Positions 24,623-36,740 of a stretch of 64,000 nucleotides of DNA are shown in pieces; position 1 is the first letter of the stretch; the number at the start of each line of letters is the position of its first letter. The notes beneath the pieces were generated by a model that did no database searches, was not told where the DNA came from, and worked only from the letters and a program-made list of their open reading frames with translations. A program made the position numbers and the translations under genes. The DNA is taken from NCBI RefSeq assembly GCF_024586455.1, contig NC_065921.1, forward strand, positions 6,107,401 to 6,171,400, in the 5' to 3' direction. The DNA is from Bactrocera neohumeralis. Taxonomy: Eukaryota; Arthropoda; Insecta; Diptera; Tephritidae.

Positions 24623-25034
24623 CTTCGTTCCGCCGTGTTGCTGGTGATGTGCGGTGCCGCTTATCACGCCACCATTGGTGATGCTGTTCGTCGCATCGAC
24701 GATGGTGCTGCTGACGCCGCTTTTCGGCTCCTTGCGCAGATCTTCCGGTTCGCGTTTGATGCTGATCGTCTGTTGGGCCTGTTGTTGTCGCTGCTGCTCG
24801 GCGGTGACCACTACAGCTGTGGCGCCACCAGCTGCCGCTGCTGCGGCGGTGGCCGCTGCCACAATGGCCGAGTGCTGTGAGATGGTTGTTGGTGTTGTGG
24901 ATGCGTTGCCGTTGCCACCGGCCGCCGATGGGTGTGAACCAAGCAGCAGGCCTTGGAATTCATTTTGCGATAGGCCGGACACGTCCAGAGGTGTGGTTTG
25001 CCCATTCAATTTGTTGTTGCCGCCCGTTGGTGTG
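24623..25034 (-). CDS. grh: grh exon with NGQTTP and IKREPEDL motifs
   Basis: This 412-bp exon contributes one base to a split Ser codon, then 137 codons ending in phase 0. It encodes TPTGGNNKLNGQTTPLDVSG, LSQNEFQGLLLGSHPS (residues about 21-36), an Ala-rich run and Gln-rich QQRQQQAQQ, then ISIKREPEDLRKEPKSG (90-106), a Ser/Thr/Asn-rich tail and HHQQHGGTK. Drosophila Grh has the same two motifs in the same order, separated by a far longer Gln tract. IKRE fits the SUMO-conjugation consensus, a hydrophobic residue followed by K-x-E. The acceptor is CTTCCTTTGCAG and the donor is AAG then GTGAGTG. Its phase-0 end is compatible both with the 3404-3535 exon (O form) and with the 742-959 exon (N form). 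An antisense open frame of 141 codons across it is compositional. Confidence 0.95.
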
Positions 25035-26457
25035 CTGCAAAGGAAGAAACGCAAGAAAAAAGTGGAAATTAGAAAATAGCCAAAGTAATTAGCTAAGTAA
25101 ATAAGTTAATAAGTAAACTACGCGTGAGCGAGTTTCGTACTAAGCCAAGTAACCCTAATGCGGGTTGGTTGCACGTTGCAGCTGTTGCATGCGCGTCAAA
25201 TTGACAATTGGCTGTTGCAATCAACACGCGTTAAAAGTGCAATTGGCGTACTACTCTTTCCGGCCGCTGATAACAATTTTCAATTTGCATTTGGCTAATG
25301 GCTCGTGCTTTGTCCTCACGTCGGTTGTTGGCTTTCGGCGCAGCCGTTTAACGCTTAGTCACGGACATGTACGAGTGTTATTGCTCTTGAATGTTGTTGA
25401 CGCGTGCGCAAATTTGTGGCATTGTGCAAAATTACTGCACTGGACTTTGCTCTCTGCATTTTGCAATAAATGGACAGAATTATGGGTGCAAAAAATATTT
25501 AAAAAATAGTAAAAAAAAATAATAATGATATATATTAGCGTAGACTACATACTTGGTAGGCAATTTTTTTTTATGGAGGGCTTTTATAATAAAATATTGA
25601 ATATTTTAGTTTACTTAGCAGGTCACTTTTTTCTATTGAAAATATATATGAATAATAAATATACTGAAGTGTACTGAACTCCGATTGCATGTTGATGGCC
25701 TTTTTTGTAAGAAAGGAAAATATCAAAATTACTTCCTACAGCATAAATGATTAGGAAATACTTTATATGCAAATACTCGGACTTTGAAAATTTTAAATTT
25801 ATGATTTTTTTGTACTAAATATTTTATTTGCAATCTGTCTGAAGACAGCAAATTTTATAAATATAACCATCACAACAGGACTGATTGGGCTCCATTGAGA
25901 CTAATCAATATATTCTTCAATAACATAATTCGCTAATAAATGTTCTTAAAACTAATGAAATGTGTCTGGAATGTCAAAAAATGAGTTCTTTTTAAATTTT
26001 TAACAAAAACAAAAACAACATTTTAAATTGAAAAACATGTCTAAAGCTTTTTCTTAAACATTATATAATTGGATTTGAATAGCAAAAATTCTATCAAAAT
26101 TTTTGGTCTAAAAAAGTATCAATTTTTTGAATGAAAAATATAAAAAAAATCAGTTCAAGCAAAAAATGTTATTGCCTTATCATTCTTTACTAAAACTCTG
26201 AAACTAATATTCATGTCATTCATTACAGTTTCTATTGGAATATATTCTGATTTTATAATATCCTTATCATCACCTAAAATACATAATAACGTAACATCAT
26301 TTTTCATAAGTTTACAGGCAAAAGAAAGTTTTGGTTACAAAATGGTTATATATTGGTTATTTATTGGTTATATGAAGTCTTATACTACATATACTATATG
26401 TAATATGATGTATTAAATATAAGCAAAAACATTGTTTTGCATTTTTGGGAACCAAAT

Positions 26458-26560
26458 ATCGGCAGTCGAAAAAGTATTTTCGCATTTCTATATTTATAAT
26501 AATAAATAACCACATTTTGCCATTTTTCCGCTAGAGACATTTGACGATTTGGAATGGTTA
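26458..26560 (-). mobile_element. 3' end fragment of a mariner element
   Basis: CAGTCGAAAAAGTATTTTCG matches the terminal repeat of the local mariner family. Reading inward on the minus strand, the sequence encodes SLAEKWQNVV, close to the C-terminal end of mariner transposases (EKWQKVVEQNG-type) and to KRKMAKSGPPKW in the 57.1-kb copy. No other part of the element is attached; a Tc1-like remnant starts about 150 bp further right. Confidence 0.55.
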
Positions 26561-26699
26561 AAGAAATTTTATTTAATACAATTTTGAAAATAGTAAAAAG
26601 TGAAAAGAGTAAAAATGGGAATAAACTTATTCGAAGAGGAAATAAATAACAAATATAATGGAAAAAAAAATTTAGATGCGATCTGTTCTCGGAAAGTTG

Positions 26700-27165
26700 A
26701 AGCAAGTGTACGTGCTTGAGTATTTAAGAGTTAAAGACAGTTTTTCTCGTTTTTCGGAAAAACTAACGAGCTACCTTCGGTGAACAGATAATTTCACGTT
26801 TTGACCCCTCAATTGGTCACCAAGATCGTGTGATATTAAACCATTACACTTTTTCCTGTGGGGATATGTAAAGTTTAAAGTCTATGGGGACAATCCCGCT
26901 TCGATTCAGGCCTTGGAGCAAAACTTCACATTCATCATTCGGCAGTTACCAGTCGAAATGCTCGGACGAGTCATCCAAAATTGGACTCAAGGGATGGATC
27001 ATCTGAGACGTAGCCGCGGCCAACATTTGAAAGAAATAATCGCCTAAAATTAAATGCCAAAGTATGTTCTTTCGAACGATAATAAACGTTCCCCATTAAA
27101 TTTGAAGTTTTTGTGTTTTTTCTTCAAAAAAAAGGAAACCTCTAAATGGATCACCCTTTACTAGT
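26700..27165 (+). mobile_element. Tc1-like (DDE) transposon remnant, 3' part
   Basis: Conceptual translation in shifting frames gives HFGEQIISRF-, PLDYFLWGYVKSKVY-like, ADNPASIQALEQNI-, IIRQLPVEMLGRVIQNWTQ and RRSRGQHLKEII-like stretches. These are the C-terminal half of insect Tc1/mariner-superfamily DDE transposases. Frameshifts interrupt it at several places. It matches the copy at 40.4-41.3 kb almost segment for segment, including the AT-rich trailer and the AAATGGATCACCCTTTA-like end. Only the portion after the second Asp remains. Confidence 0.7.
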
Positions 27166-27504
27166 CGTACGGAAAAAAGTTTAATGGAAAAATTATAGTT
27201 TTAGTAATAGATCTACAGCTTCCATTATGTGCATCTTCAAAACTAATGTGAAAATCTCAATTAAACAGGTTTTTAGTTGTTTTTAACAAAAGATTTTTTT
27301 TCTCGAAAAATTTGTCTTTCATATACAATGCTGTCATTTGATTAAAAATATTTATTTATTACTCGTTATTTTGATTTATATCAGAAAATGCTTCTGTTTC
27401 AATCGAAAATGCTCACATCAAAATATTCGCTTTTTATAAAAAGTCGGTTAGCGTTTCCTAATTGTAATATTTATTTTCTTATGTTATAAAAAATTACCAT
27501 TACC

Positions 27505-27768
27505 ATGAGAACTTTTCCCAGAAAATGTAAGAAAAATGTTAAAATTCTACTCTGTCTAATTTTTTTTTACCTTTTGGAAGGTTTTGATTCAAAGAATGCA
27601 TTGCAAGAACACTTGAGCACCAGCGGTCGTATAGAAGCTTTCAATGCGCTTATGACGTCGGCCTGTAAAGTTAAACCCAATAACTTGCAACATGCGCCAG
27701 ACTTAAAAAAAATAAGCTTTTCCGAACACCAACAGTACCGTCGTTTATTAACGGAAGAACATCCATAA
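27505..27768 (+). CDS. Unidentified 87-codon open frame
   Basis: This ORF runs from an ATG at 27505 to TAA at 27768. Its last 60 codons (KNALQEHLSTSGRIEAFNAL to EHQQYRRLLTEEHP) have a balanced amino-acid mix rather than the Lys/Asn/Ile/Phe bias of surrounding frames. A pyrimidine-rich TTTTTTTTTACCTTTTGGAAG precedes them at about 27561-27581 and could be a splice acceptor. It may be a real small exon, a captured gene fragment or a transposon piece. I do not recognise it, and no second exon was found. Confidence 0.2.
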   Translation: MRTFPRKCKKNVKILLCLIFFYLLEGFDSKNALQEHLSTSGRIEAFNALMTSACKVKPNNLQHAPDLKKISFSEHQQYRRLLTEEHP

Positions 27769-30339
27769 AGATATTTTGTGTTTCTCCGTTTCAAGCTGGG
27801 CAATATTTGAAGCAATGATCTTCCTCTGTACTTTCCCAATATTCTCTACTTTCCCATTACGCTAGAGAGATAAGAACTAAAGAACTAAATGTCTTGTGAT
27901 GATTTCTACCATATTACTAATTTTTATTGAAAATTATTATTGGTTTTTGTCTATAAACCATTACTGTTGCCACAATATAATTTTTTGGTATGCTCTTTTA
28001 TATTTCTCATGGCATTCATTGCTTTCAATACATTAGTAGGAGTTCAACGGCCTTAGGAAGTCTATTTACAACTATGCGACCGAGATTCTAGAGACTGAGT
28101 TCCTCACTATAAGGTTATCAAGAATTCCTTAGTATCTTCTTTAAGTACTACTAGTTCTTGTTGACTTAAAAGATTGCCTACTTTTGCGCTTACCTTCGAA
28201 CTAGAAGTCTAATGACCAGTTAGAGCGAAGCTATTTGGTTGAATATAGTATATACTTATACGCCATGATGTTATGCAATTTTTTATTCATTATTGCAGAA
28301 ATCATTGCAGTAGTTGTTATGAATAATTGTGAGAGAACCCTTACAACCTAATTGCATACAGTAATATTTGTTTTTTAAATAAAAAATTTAAAAAATAAAG
28401 CAAAAAGGCAAATCTGGCAGTATCTAGTAATTCACCAACGACTTCTACGAAAATCCATAACCCCTAAGCGGCGCGCTCAACCGCAAGTGTTGCAATTTAA
28501 CCGTCAGTTCACTCCACAACAACAAATATAGCATTTAGTGCAATAATAACAACAGGTATCCTGCTGTTAGCAACAAAAGACTCTGCTAGCTGTTGCTGCT
28601 GCACTTTGCGGTCACGCTGCCTGCAACAACGGTACCCGCGTACACTTTGCGCGCTTGCCACATTCATGTTGTAAATGTGATTGCGACACCTAAGCCACTG
28701 CAACTGCAGCAAAGCAACAACAGCAAGTGCCTGCTCAACTAAGGTGCAACACTCCTGCTCGCCTGCTGGTTTTTTGGCGTTTTCGCGGAACCTGTTGCCA
28801 GGCGCTGGACACGCTTCGCTGCACTTGAATTGTAAATGCTTATGCACATTTGTGGTTTGTGCAACGGTCAATTGGTGGCAGTGCAGTTTTCTCCATAAAA
28901 AAAAATACAAAAACATATTCCATCAGTTTGGTTGTACGCGCGTTGCCAGCTTCATTGTTGTTGGCATTGTGTTGCTTGAAATTTCGCACGGCAGCAGTGG
29001 CGTTAAATTGTTGGCGCGTGCGCGCAATTTACTTGTTTTTTTTTAATTTTTTCTAGATTTATGTTTTGGCTTTTGAGGCGCCGTTGTTTACCGTCCATTC
29101 TTGTTGCCTTCAACACGTTCTCCCACTACTTCAGAATACTAAATAAAGTCTGCGCCCATGTTGTTGCTCTGTTACTGTAATTGTTCTGGTTGCGGTTGTT
29201 AAGTACTCGCGCGTTTAGTGCTTTAGCGCCAATCCTGTTTCAGCGCGCGCGCGCGTGCTATGCTCAACGCTTAATAGCCGCGCAGCCGTGCAGCACAGCA
29301 AACAATTCGGCGCGCGCATGCGCTTTATGCCGTGCATTGCGCGGCGCTCTGATTGATTTTGCGCACTCGTTTCGCATAAGCAACACCATCGCTTATTCCT
29401 GTTGTTCCTGTCACGCTTCGCGCCATACGCTGTTGTTATTATTGTTGTTCTACCACTTTAGTTGTTCCTGTTCTGCTCGCTTGCTTATGTCATTTCCAGT
29501 TCTAGGTACATTTGTGATCCCCATTTTTTGTCGCTGATTTTTGAATGCAGATCGAGCCAGTTTTTCTGCCTTACTGACAAGCCACCAGCCACCTCACCAC
29601 CTCGCAACCATATGCCGCCTTGCTGGTGTGTAAGAACGTGTGTATACTGCATGTTCCTGCATGTTGTTGCGGGGTGTTACACACTTAAGTACAATGTTGT
29701 TGGCGTCGCGCGAGTTTTCGAGCTAGGAGGCGTGCAAGTGCACGCGCGAAGACACCTGTTCTTTGGCGCCGTCACAAATGTGTTCGACAACAAGTTAATC
29801 AACGGCGGCGGTGGTGGTGGCGATGGTGCGACTGGGCAAATCGAAAGGATTAATAGACTGGTTTGGTTGATGCCGAAAATGCTGTTTTTTTAGTGGAAGA
29901 TATGTACACTCATTCAAAGAAGCAAAGGTGTTTGTGATGTAGGGATTTTTGGTCTTTCGACAAGCAATTCAAAAAAGTGTTGGTATTTTAAACATGCTTA
30001 AGCCTTTAACGACAAATTTTTTTTTCGAAAAAGCTCTACCAGAAATCTATCATGAGAGTGAATATTTATATTTGAATGCATAACTAACAAAACTTCTACG
30101 AAATAAGCATACCTTTAGGAGCAAAAGCTTAAATGCAAGGCTGAAAATAATGAATACTTTTTTTTGAGGCTTCTATACAGATGCCCTGTAGTATCTGGTA
30201 TCTAGGGAAAGAGTAATATATTATTGAAATCATATCACCACATTACTCTTCGGAGATATCTCTTAGATCAATTAGCGCTGCGAAATATTGAAAAATATTT
30301 AGTACGTCTCAATGTTGTACGGTTCGCTGGATTATGTGA

Positions 30340-30437
30340 TTTATTAGACTATGCTGGAATTAATCTTTGATAACGGGAGGCTAGTAGAGACGCCTGGCTG
30401 TCTATGTAAATGATCGCCTTCTGTGTCCTACCTTGGT
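30340..30437 (-). mobile_element. Possible RNase H fragment of a non-LTR retrotransposon
   Basis: The minus strand reads GRTQKAIIYIDSQASLLAS, resembling the IYTDSQAAL-type active-site strand of LINE-encoded RNase H, and then hits a stop. No reverse transcriptase, tail or target duplication is visible, so chance similarity cannot be excluded. Confidence 0.2.
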
Positions 30438-30610
30438 TGTTCAGTAGAACTACATAGCCTTTCACTATGCCAATACCGCCGGTTGGAAGATACTAACCGA
30501 GTTTGATTATGGAGAATATATATTAAAGTGATCTTGCTATACAAACAGACCTGATCTTATTTTCTGATCTTTTACTCGAGAATTTCCATTTTAGAGCTCG
30601 CCTTAAAGTC

Positions 30611-30937
30611 TTGACAGATGGCATCGTTAATCCGGATTAACTGCGCACTTAATCAGATCCAAATTTGTAGGTGATAGACGGCAGCAATGCGAATTTGAAA
30701 CTCTCGTAAACAGCTGATTGTCATTTTTATATGTTAAATGAAAATGGATAAAAGATAAACATTGCGGTTGTTAGCCGAACAATTTTTACAAAACCATTTT
30801 TTATTACAAAAAAATGTCTCTAAAATTTTGAGAATTAAATGGGAGTTAGCAACGGAGTTATCTCCACTAACTCCTGAGTTATTCCGGATTAATACAGATT
30901 AATACAGTTAATCCGGATTAACGCTGCCATCTGTCAA
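30611..30937. mobile_element. MITE-like element with 33-bp terminal inverted repeats
   Basis: The left terminus TTGACAGATGGCATCGTTAA continues into TCCGGATTAACTG. The right terminus is its reverse complement with one mismatch over about 33 bp. The total is 327 bp. Each arm contains the palindrome TTAATCCGGATTAA, and the right arm adds a partial copy. There is no coding capacity, and no clear target duplication can be read (AAAGTC before, TGCTAT after), so superfamily assignment is open. Confidence 0.75.
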
Positions 30938-32830
30938 TGCTATTAGCGACTATCAGAGTGTTGAGGCTTTGAAGTGTTGAGGTGTTGAGGCCTTTGAAAA
31001 GTATAGCAGTACATTTTTTATGACTTTTCGACATTCTAGCATTAATTTATAGTATATATTGATATTTCATGTGAAGCTGATGACACCTCAAGCGGCGAAA
31101 CGTTAGTTTTCATAGGAAGTAGTAAGGAATCTCTGCTATTAACTGGTGTCAACGACTGGCCGGTGCAATGAACTCACTACTGAACACCCATTATACTTAG
31201 AGAATAGCCAAATAATAGACTTCTCACAGTAAAGCACACACAAGTAACGGTAGTCAGGGTAACCCCATAAAATATGCCAAAAGTGGTGTCCAAATGGTTG
31301 AAAGGATGATGAAATGTGTGTATGCCTGCAAAAATAATGAAAAAGTGTCACCAAACAACGCGCACTGTGTTCACAAGCGGATATAGGTGAGCTCGCAGCG
31401 TTGGCGACAATTTCCACATTTGTCACGCTGCTCCATGCTGACCTTTTCCATGCTCCACAAAATGATGACTGCTTTGCGTTAGTTGAAATCCACGCTGTTG
31501 TTGTTGTTGTTGTTACAATAACAGAGAATAAATATAGTAATAATAATAAAAACGCGGTTAATATTTTGCCGCCGCGCGCAGCCGTGTTAGTCTGCCCGCC
31601 ACACACACACATACAGACACGATTATAGCGGCAACGCGCGTTGTTTCTACGGAAAAGTGTTGTTTTCAAGAAACTTAAGTGCGTCAGTTGCCGTTGCTTG
31701 TTAGTTGGTGACATCTACCGAACACACACATACAAGTAAATATAACATATGTATATGACTAGGTATTCTTATGTGTGTGTACATTTCATAATTTCCGCGC
31801 GGCTGTTCTTCAGTTGGCCGGCGTTGCTGGCGGTGGCTTTCATATGAATTTAGAAAAATTGTAACACAACAAATCGGACAGCGAAAAGCAAGGAAAAAAG
31901 CGTGGCCAGCGGTGGTTTCGTTACTAGTGTTCTTATTGTTGTTCTTGTTGTTGGTGTTGCCCGTTGCTGTCAATGTCGCACTAATTTGGCTTGCGTGCGC
32001 GTTTATTTCCTGGAAAATCGCACTGTGCGCACTTTATGGCCATGCTACAAGCACCGTAACAACAAACTATAACGATAACAACAACATTGGCTTTAAGTAG
32101 GGAAATAGTAAAGGCTAAATAAAGCGCGTGAAATACAGAGAACGTAGCCGACTTTACAAAGCAGGCCAAATGCCGTCGGTCTTCAGAAATAGCTGCCTTC
32201 GTCGCATTTTGTTTTTGTTATTTAAGCTTATGTGGCTGTGTGCGTGCTTAATGCCACATGTTGTGGCAGACAAAGTGCTTTTTGCTGCAAAAGCCACACA
32301 ACGTGCCGCCAAGTGAAGATTACGTAATTGTAATTATAATAGCATATACAAATGGCTTTTTATACGCGCTGGCGTTTACTGTTGTATGTATTTGTTGTTG
32401 TTGCTTGTTCTTGGTTAATGTTTTAATTACTAACTGAAATTATTTCTAAAGTAATTTTGAGTTCTTTTTTTAGAGCGACGCTGTACGCTTCTTTAAAATG
32501 CCTTTGGCCGTTTTCATTCAAACTTTTTAGGTTGCGTATTCTCTGTAACGCATAAAAAGCGAAAAAAATTAAGTATGTAACTTTGCCCTCAGCCACTTCG
32601 CACGTACAACACAATTTGTCGCCGAAATTAATTCGTTGAAATATTTTATTATTGCGTGTGATGTGAATTATAGTTTATTTGTATATTTTGTGTTGACAAT
32701 CATTTCTATTTAGCTCTTTTCCAATTTTTGAACGGAATGCAAATATATATTTACATATATCTCTGGCAACTCAAAAACTAATTCTATCATCAGTATCTGA
32801 ATCTAATGAAATTTATTTATAAATATAAAA

Positions 32831-32882
32831 AATATAAGTTGAAGTTTGATTAGAAATATGAAAAGACTTTTTCGACAACCTA
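32831..32882 (+). mobile_element. Solo 3' end of the local mariner family
   Basis: AAGTTGAAGTTTGATTAGAA followed by GAAAAGACTTTTTCGACAAC matches the last 50 bp of the mariner copies at 12.2 and 55.4 kb. No 5' end is found within several hundred bases to the left. Confidence 0.55.
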
Positions 32883-33639
32883 TTATATCATAAGTAAAGA
32901 AACCAGTTTTTTTTAAACTAGTGAACGATTTGTGTTAAAATTTTTTCTTAAATATACAGAAAATAAATAAATAAAAAATTTTTATTTTCTTCTTTCTTTA
33001 TTCTTTCATTAACTTTAAGTGGAATTTAAGGGGATCTGTTACCGTTTTGATTCATAAACTGATCACTTACAAGAAAATAGTGCTAAACCAGCATAAGACA
33101 GTCTCTAGGAAACCACTCTGATTCCTTCACCTATGAAATTATTATTAAAGATTCAAACTTTAAAACCAAATTATTGAAACTATTGGCTGGTATGAATTAG
33201 TTATTTGTAATACTGAAAGGTTTTTAGGGTTTCCGGAAGTCACAAGTAACAAATTATGTCTTATTTTGTGGATTTGAAAAATAAGAACATAAATTTTTAA
33301 ATCTATTAAATAAATAAATAACAACTGTGAAGTAATAAATCGAAGAATAAAGCTCTTGCTGTTAACATTAAGTCTTAAACCATGAAGAGAAAAAAAAATA
33401 GCTGTGATATTTTTGTACCTTTCTGTATTAAAAATTTCAATAATTTTTTAGGAGACTACAGTTTCTTTTCATTTAATCTAAGGCTGTTAAAATACTTAAT
33501 TATGCCCCTAAATATATGCAATATTTTATTTTAAGTTGTTCGTGTGATTGAGTTGATGCCCATATCTGAATTGTGTTTGTTTATGACGCGAGAAAATTAA
33601 TTGCGATTTTTATCATGCAAAAGAAATTAAACAACGAGT

Positions 33640-34375
33640 TTGCTTGGAACTTTGTGTTTCCAGTGGAACCATATCTATCGAATCATTGAAAACATGTCAG
33701 AAGTGTTTTGGACGGTCTTGAAGTCATGGAAAACTTGTCTCAGGCGAGTCTTCCATTTACCTCTGCTAAAGACGATAACATCGAAAAAGTTAAAGAAACA
33801 ATGCTTGAAAGTCGTCATGTTGGGCAACAGAGCAATATTAAAGGATATCACAATCTACTATGGATCGACTCGACACATTTCGGTTAATGTTTCGGGTATG
33901 AATACCTGAATCTTTTACAAAATTCGTCGTGTTGGCATCACAGTAATAATAGAGCATATCAACATATCTATAATAGATCGACTCGACACAATTCGTTTAA
34001 TGTTTTGGCTTTGCATACCTAAATCTTATAAGAACCCGAAGTATACTGGAGTTCACTAAAGAGATGGGTCAAGCATATATTCATCAAACCCATTACACTA
34101 CATTTTCGAATATGTCTTCGAAACTATGCAACAATTTGGCAATAGTGAGCTGAAAACGAAAAGACCAATATTCGTTGCATTCACTACGGGCGTTGAAGGC
34201 AATCCTAGCTGAGGCTTATAACAAGTATATGAAAAACTGGATTAATTGTTGGCTCAAAGCCCGGTTTCCTTTTGCCATTTTGAAGGCGATGATAAGGATT
34301 TGAATAAAATATATGAAAATTTAGTTTTTTGTCAATCCGGATCAAATTTGATCATATAATATTGTTATATTTCTC
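33640..34375 (+). mobile_element. Degenerate mariner transposase with internal duplication
   Basis: Scattered frames give SAKDDNIEKVKETMLESRHV (33760-33828), IYYGSTRHISVNVSGM (33850-33900) and, far downstream, MKNWINCWLKA with HFEGDDKDLNK (34230-34300). The first two match the N-terminal helix-turn-helix half of mariner transposases (DDNIEKVKKMVL, then SYGS--AIFTNVLGM); the last matches the C-terminal YFEGD end. The catalytic centre is missing or unreadable. The GATCGACTCGACAC segment is duplicated with a 113-bp period (33863 and 33976). It is a different subfamily from the 55- and 57-kb copies. Confidence 0.6.
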
Positions 34376-36235
34376 ATGTGAAAGGTTGGTTTCAGCCATT
34401 TTTCTGAAACCTTGTATTAGTTAAAATAATTTATAAAAACAAATTTCATACGTGAAAATCCTGAAACTGAACTGCAAATCAACCCAAGAAAAAATGCAGA
34501 AAACGGAAAATGAAAGCGAATCTGTGACTTATGATGGAAGAGGTCAGGTAGATAGACGAGGATTAGACCGCGGTGAGGTATGATGTACATAAGCATATCT
34601 CGCTGCAATAAAACAAAATCACAATAAAAGGTTTGAAGATTTTTCAATACATCAGAGCACGCATTATAGAAATATGATGCGGACGAAGGGTTGTAGTTGA
34701 AATTAACACAAGCGCATGTACAAAGCAGTGCTGGAATTCACATGTAAAAACCGTATGCTTTCGAAAGGGTATACATATGTATATATACAAATGCACAAGC
34801 GCAGAATCAATTTCACTAAGCTGGGATTATGAGCTGAATTGCATTTAAGTCAGCGACAAGCGACAACGGCACACAACACACAGCAATAGCAGCAATATAC
34901 AGACACAGCGAAGTCAGCTGTAATAGCCAATGTTGCAATAATAAAATTACATTTTTGTTATCACCGTTGTTTTCAGCCGTTTATATGCAATCGATACTTT
35001 TGGCTTTTGTTTCATCATATTTGCCACTCGTTCGCTCTCTTATGGCTGTTGCTGTTTTACTGTAGTGACTCTGCGCGCACACTCAAGCGCATACGCGAAA
35101 TTCAATTAAAAATTGTACAGCACTGCGCGCAAAGGCAATAACAACAAGCTGTATTCCAAAGATTAGGTGTGTCTAGTGCAGCTCCTTTGATGCAAATCAA
35201 ATGGGCGTCCGCGCGGCCGTGGAATTAGGTGGCAAGCGAGCTGCCGCGCGGATTGCTATCAATGCGCAGTGGAGTTGCGGGCCGGTAGAGCACCTAATAT
35301 TTCAGCGAACTTTATGCCACTTGCATGACGCTGCACTGAAACCAGTGACGTGTGGCAGGAAGGCGCGCGGAAATTTTGTGGAGTTGCTGTGTTTTGCAAG
35401 CGCTGAATAAAAATTGAAGAAATAGTGAGTTTTTGGTAATTTGTTGTTTAAAAATTTATGTTAAGTCAAAGTTTTCGGTTTTGAAATTATTTTTCGAAAT
35501 TCAAATATTTTAATTCATATTAAGTTTACATCTCGGTTTGCATAATTTGTACCGCTTCTATGAAAAATATTTTAAAACTTCCAAAAAATATATATTTTTA
35601 AAATATTCTAATCAAATTATGAACCTAAAATCAGAAGAGCAGCATAAAATTTATAAAAAGTTAGGTTATGTAACAAATTTTTAATGAATCAGCTGCATTT
35701 TGCATGTTATGTTTATATATCATAAAATGCGAAAATATTGAAAATTAAAAGAAAAATGTAATTCTTTATTTTTTTTCTCAATAAGATTGAGTAAAAAAAA
35801 TTCTTTAATTTTCCTATCAAATTTTCTGAACCCTCCTTAAAACACAACTCTGCCTTTTTGGCATGCCGTTTCGGTTATTATGACACTCAGTGGCCTAATA
35901 GGATTAGCATCGTTTAAGTTGACAGGTGAAAAGTTGCAAATGACACTGATGAGGCAGTCAAGCAAAAGAACAAATACAAAGCAATGTTGCAAACAGGCTG
36001 TATGTATGTTTATCTGTGTGCATGGAGATTTAGATGCAGTTGCATAAGGCTGGAAAGGAATTACATTGGAAAAAGAATTGCAAAAAATGAATTTAAAAAT
36101 TTAAGGCTTACGAAATAGCAACAACTTTTAACTAATAATGGTATATTTAAATAGATATAACACTGAAGATAAAATATGTATGTGTGTAAAGTGTGGATAA
36201 AAAGTAAGAAAAAATTTTAAGATTTATTACAATTA

Positions 36236-36740
36236 CATTTCTTATAGCATAAAAAGGTATGGAAAGTCTTTATCTTGATTTTGATATGTCAGTTTGTATG
36301 GTAGCTATATGTTATAATGTTCCGTTCTCAACAACATACAAGGAAAATATACTGCTGTCTTGCAAAATAATCTGTGATAAATTTCGGGAAGATTATTTGA
36401 CAAATAAAAAAGTTTTCCATATAAAAGCTTTATTTTGATTAGTCAGTTTGTATGGCAGCTATATGCTAGACTGGTCCGATTTGAACAATTTGCACGGAGA
36501 TTGTGCCGTTGTCTTGGAAAATGCACCAAACAAAATTTCATGAAGATAACAGGTAAAATAAAAAAGTTTTCCATATAAGCACTTGATTTTGATTAGTCGG
36601 GTTGTATGGCAGCTACATACAATAATAGTCAGATATCGGTAATTTAGACAAATAAGTAGCATCTTGGGGAGACTAGCACATGTGAAAAATTTCAGATCGA
36701 TATCTCGAAAATATTTTCTGTTCAGGGTATTAAATTGATT
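36236..36740. repeat. Three tandem 153-bp units of a dispersed repeat
   Basis: GTCAGTTTGTATGGYAGCTA-type blocks recur at about 36290, 36443 and 36597. Each is preceded by TTTTGATT and followed by an AACAATTTGC..GGAGATT-like segment and AAAAAGTTTTCCATATAA. The block ends with CAGATCGATATCTCGAAAAT. The same motifs appear at 59.6-59.9 kb and, reversed, at 47.0-47.25 kb. It looks like the internal tandem array of a non-coding transposon, class undetermined. Confidence 0.65.

Noticed and set aside
24599..25079. Plus-strand open frames of 93-141 codons opposite a grh exon
   Set aside because: They mirror the Gln/Ala/Ser-rich codons of the grh exon and have Cys/Arg-rich nonsense composition.
31139..31714. 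Minus-strand 191-codon open frame
   Set aside because: Low-complexity segments (TTTTTTAW) from a GTT repeat, no homology and no promoter context.
34417..34647. Minus-strand 76-codon open frame (RGLILVYLPDLFH)
   Set aside because: No family recognised and the surroundings are decayed transposon and AT-rich DNA.
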